Below are positions 62,777-64,000 of a stretch of DNA of 64,000 nt, piece by piece. Both the position numbers and the translations under genes were made by a program. How positions within the stretch are numbered: position 1 is the stretch's first letter; each line of letters begins with the position of its first letter. Where the stretch lies: NCBI RefSeq assembly GCF_030908245.1, contig NZ_JAVFJJ010000002.1, positions 310,001-374,000 of the forward strand, given 5' to 3'. The DNA is from Sinomonas sp. ASV322. GTDB taxonomy: Bacteria > Actinomycetota > Actinomycetes > Actinomycetales > Micrococcaceae. The notes below the pieces were generated by a model that was not told where the DNA came from, searched no databases, and saw only the letters and a program-made list of their open reading frames with translations.

Positions 62777-63787
62777 CTACGCCCTCGTCGACGCCCTCGC
62801 GTGAAACCGTGCCTGGACGAGCCGCGGCCCCTCGGCCGGCTCCCCCGCGATGAGGCCTTCGAGGAGTTCGAGCAGGGCGGCCGTGGCCGCCGCCGGATTC
62901 ATCTCGAGCGCCGAGATCGCCGGCCGGCTCACGCGTGCGTGCTCGGAATCCGACCCAGCGGCCACCATCGTGCGCTCGGGAACACGAACGCCGAGCCCCA
63001 CAAGGCCCTCGAGCACCCCTGCGGCGTGCCGCCCGGTGAGGCAGAAGACCGCGTCGGGGGCGCCGTCGCCCGCGATCCGCGAGGCAACGGACCGCCCGCC
63101 GTCGACCCCGGCGCGCTCGGGGACCTCGTAGACCCGCGGCTCGACCCCCGCGCCCGCGCACCACTGACGGTAGGCCGCCTCGCTGTCCGCATTCCACGCG
63201 TTCGGGTCGGTCCCACGGACCAAGGCAACAGTGCGCGCGCCCTGCCCGGCCAGGTGGTCGAGGACGAGCCGCGCCGACCCGGCGTCGTCCTCCGACGCCC
63301 ACTGCATGAAGTCGGGCCGGGACAGGTCCCGCCCGAGCGTGACATAGGGGATCCCGCGCGAGGCGAGCAGCCGCACCACGGGGTCGTCGACGTGCGGGTT
63401 CGTCACGATGTACCCGTCCATCGAAAACGCGAGCGGCGGGACGGGCGGCCGCGTCAGGTCGGGAACGAGCATGAGGCTCAGCCCGCGGGCGAGGGCGCGG
63501 GACGCCGCGGCCCCGACGAAGCGTTCGAAGACGTCGACGCCCGACGGCGTGTAATCGGCGAGCGCGTCAAGCGACCGGAGCACGAGGCCGACGGCGCCCA
63601 TGGGCGAGCGCCGGAGCCCGCGCGCGAGGGCGTCGGCCTGGTACCCGAGCTCGCCCGCGACGGCCTGCACGCGTTCTCGCGTCGCGGCGCTCAGCGTCCC
63701 GGTCCCGTTGAGCGCAAACGAGACGGCCGCGGTCGAGACACCCGCACGGCGCGCGACATCGCGGATCGTTACGCCCTGCCTTCCCAT
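62777..63787 (-). CDS. LacI family transcriptional regulator
   Basis: 336 residues from ATG 63787. Helix-turn-helix GVTIRDVARRAGVSTAAVSFALNGTGTLSAATRERVQAVAGELGYQ and a periplasmic-binding-like sensor domain. Divergent from the partial gene at 63853, which it may control through the palindrome at 63800-63811. Effector unknown. Confidence 0.92.
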   Translation of the reverse strand: MGRQGVTIRDVARRAGVSTAAVSFALNGTGTLSAATRERVQAVAGELGYQADALARGLRRSPMGAVGLVLRSLDALADYTPSGVDVFERFVGAAASRALARGLSLMLVPDLTRPPVPPLAFSMDGYIVTNPHVDDPVVRLLASRGIPYVTLGRDLSRPDFMQWASEDDAGSARLVLDHLAGQGARTVALVRGTDPNAWNADSEAAYRQWCAGAGVEPRVYEVPERAGVDGGRSVASRIAGDGAPDAVFCLTGRHAAGVLEGLVGLGVRVPERTMVAAGSDSEHARVSRPAISALEMNPAAATAALLELLEGLIAGEPAEGPRLVQARFHARASTRA

Positions 63788-63799
63788 CCCGCCATTGTA

Positions 63800-63811
63800 T
63801 AAAACGTTTAA
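63800..63811. promoter_or_regulatory. LacI-type operator
   Basis: TAAAACGTTTAA with the perfect core AAACGTTT (63802-63809), in the 65-bp divergent gap. The central CG dyad is the hallmark of LacI-family sites. Confidence 0.7.
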
Positions 63812-63852
63812 TGCCCCTAGCGTTGCTCGCACCGCACACGAGAGGAACGCCA

Positions 63853-64000
63853 GTGGAGCTCCGCGAATTCACGACCGAGACGACCGATCCGCGCGAACGG
63901 GGCCACGCCCTCGGCGAGCGCTGGGCCGAGCAGATCGTGCGCACGAGCAGGCTCTACCTCGACCACTTCGCGGCCCTCGGGATCCCCGGGGAGCGCGTGC
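63853..64000 (+). CDS. Probable C45-type acyltransferase/hydrolase, 3' end cut off
   Basis: Frame from GTG 63853 (GAGGAACG upstream) runs off the window after 49 codons: VELREFTTETTDPRERGHAL then GERWAEQIVRTSRLYLDHFA. The REFxxxxxDPRERGxxxGERW opening resembles actinobacterial C45 (isopenicillin-N acyltransferase-like) autoproteolytic hydrolases. The catalytic cysteine would lie beyond the window, so the call is tentative. Confidence 0.5.
   Translation, partial: MELREFTTETTDPRERGHALGERWAEQIVRTSRLYLDHFAALGIPGERV

Overview
The window is high-GC chromosomal DNA of an actinobacterium, most likely a member of the Micrococcaceae (Arthrobacter/Sinomonas type). That placement is an inference from three things: a fused proline dehydrogenase/P5C dehydrogenase, the tRNA-Leu - fhaA - fhaB - pstP - rodA - pbpA - pknA - pknB ... 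pabA - crgA order found not far from oriC in actinobacteria, and typical local pairs such as the LysR-domain protein with a DUF5997 protein. I see no phage, conjugative, IS or CRISPR gene.

Layout. 1-4164: 3' part of putA and a secreted acidic repeat protein. 4264-14435: a catabolic/uptake locus with a homoserine-dehydrogenase-like gene and FadR-type regulator, divergent from two TIM-barrel isomerases and a complete peptide/opine-class ABC importer. 14573-17867: Nudix hydrolase, LCP protein, and a molybdopterin oxidoreductase/flavin reductase/zinc-ribbon trio. 17945-24991: a signalling locus with a sensor kinase divergent from an operon of response-regulator-PP2C phosphatase, BcsA-like glycosyltransferase, STAS protein, RsbW-like kinase and a beta-propeller lipoprotein. 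25048-35048: small regulators each beside their target (MarR/MFS, TipA-like MerR, TetR/MFS), a two-gene hypothetical cassette of lower GC, a dienelactone hydrolase and a lipase-maturation-factor protein. 35073-39099: two secreted glycosidase-like proteins sharing a novel domain. 39491-51306: tRNA-Leu and the cell-wall growth/serine-threonine kinase cluster with pabA, crgA and an AlaX-type editing protein. 51391-54466: ArsR/AHSA1 pair, DUF4383 membrane protein, sigK/rskA. 54580-64000: MFS, katG preceded by a truncated furA remnant, DUF1003, RNase Z, lysG/lysE, HAD-like protein, LacI regulator, and the start of a probable acyltransferase.

What stands out. (1) The genome carries several families of short palindromic or clustered repeats, mostly at convergent gene ends. 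Two families have entered genes in frame: about 90 residues inside homoserine dehydrogenase and three 21-residue units in the RskA stalk. (2) The kinase/PP2C/glycosyltransferase/STAS/RsbW operon looks like a partner-switch module dedicated to an exopolysaccharide synthase. (3) katG has lost most of its furA neighbour but kept a Fur-type box. (4) The cellulase gene has a perfect CRP/GlxR-type site and shares a surface domain with its neighbour. (5) Two G/C homopolymer tracts, one flanked by a decayed copy of the adjacent gene end, look like sequencing or assembly artefacts.

Regulation is unusually readable: MarR, ArsR, MerR, TetR, GntR and LacI sites can all be placed on near-consensus promoters, and at least two promoters predict leaderless mRNAs.
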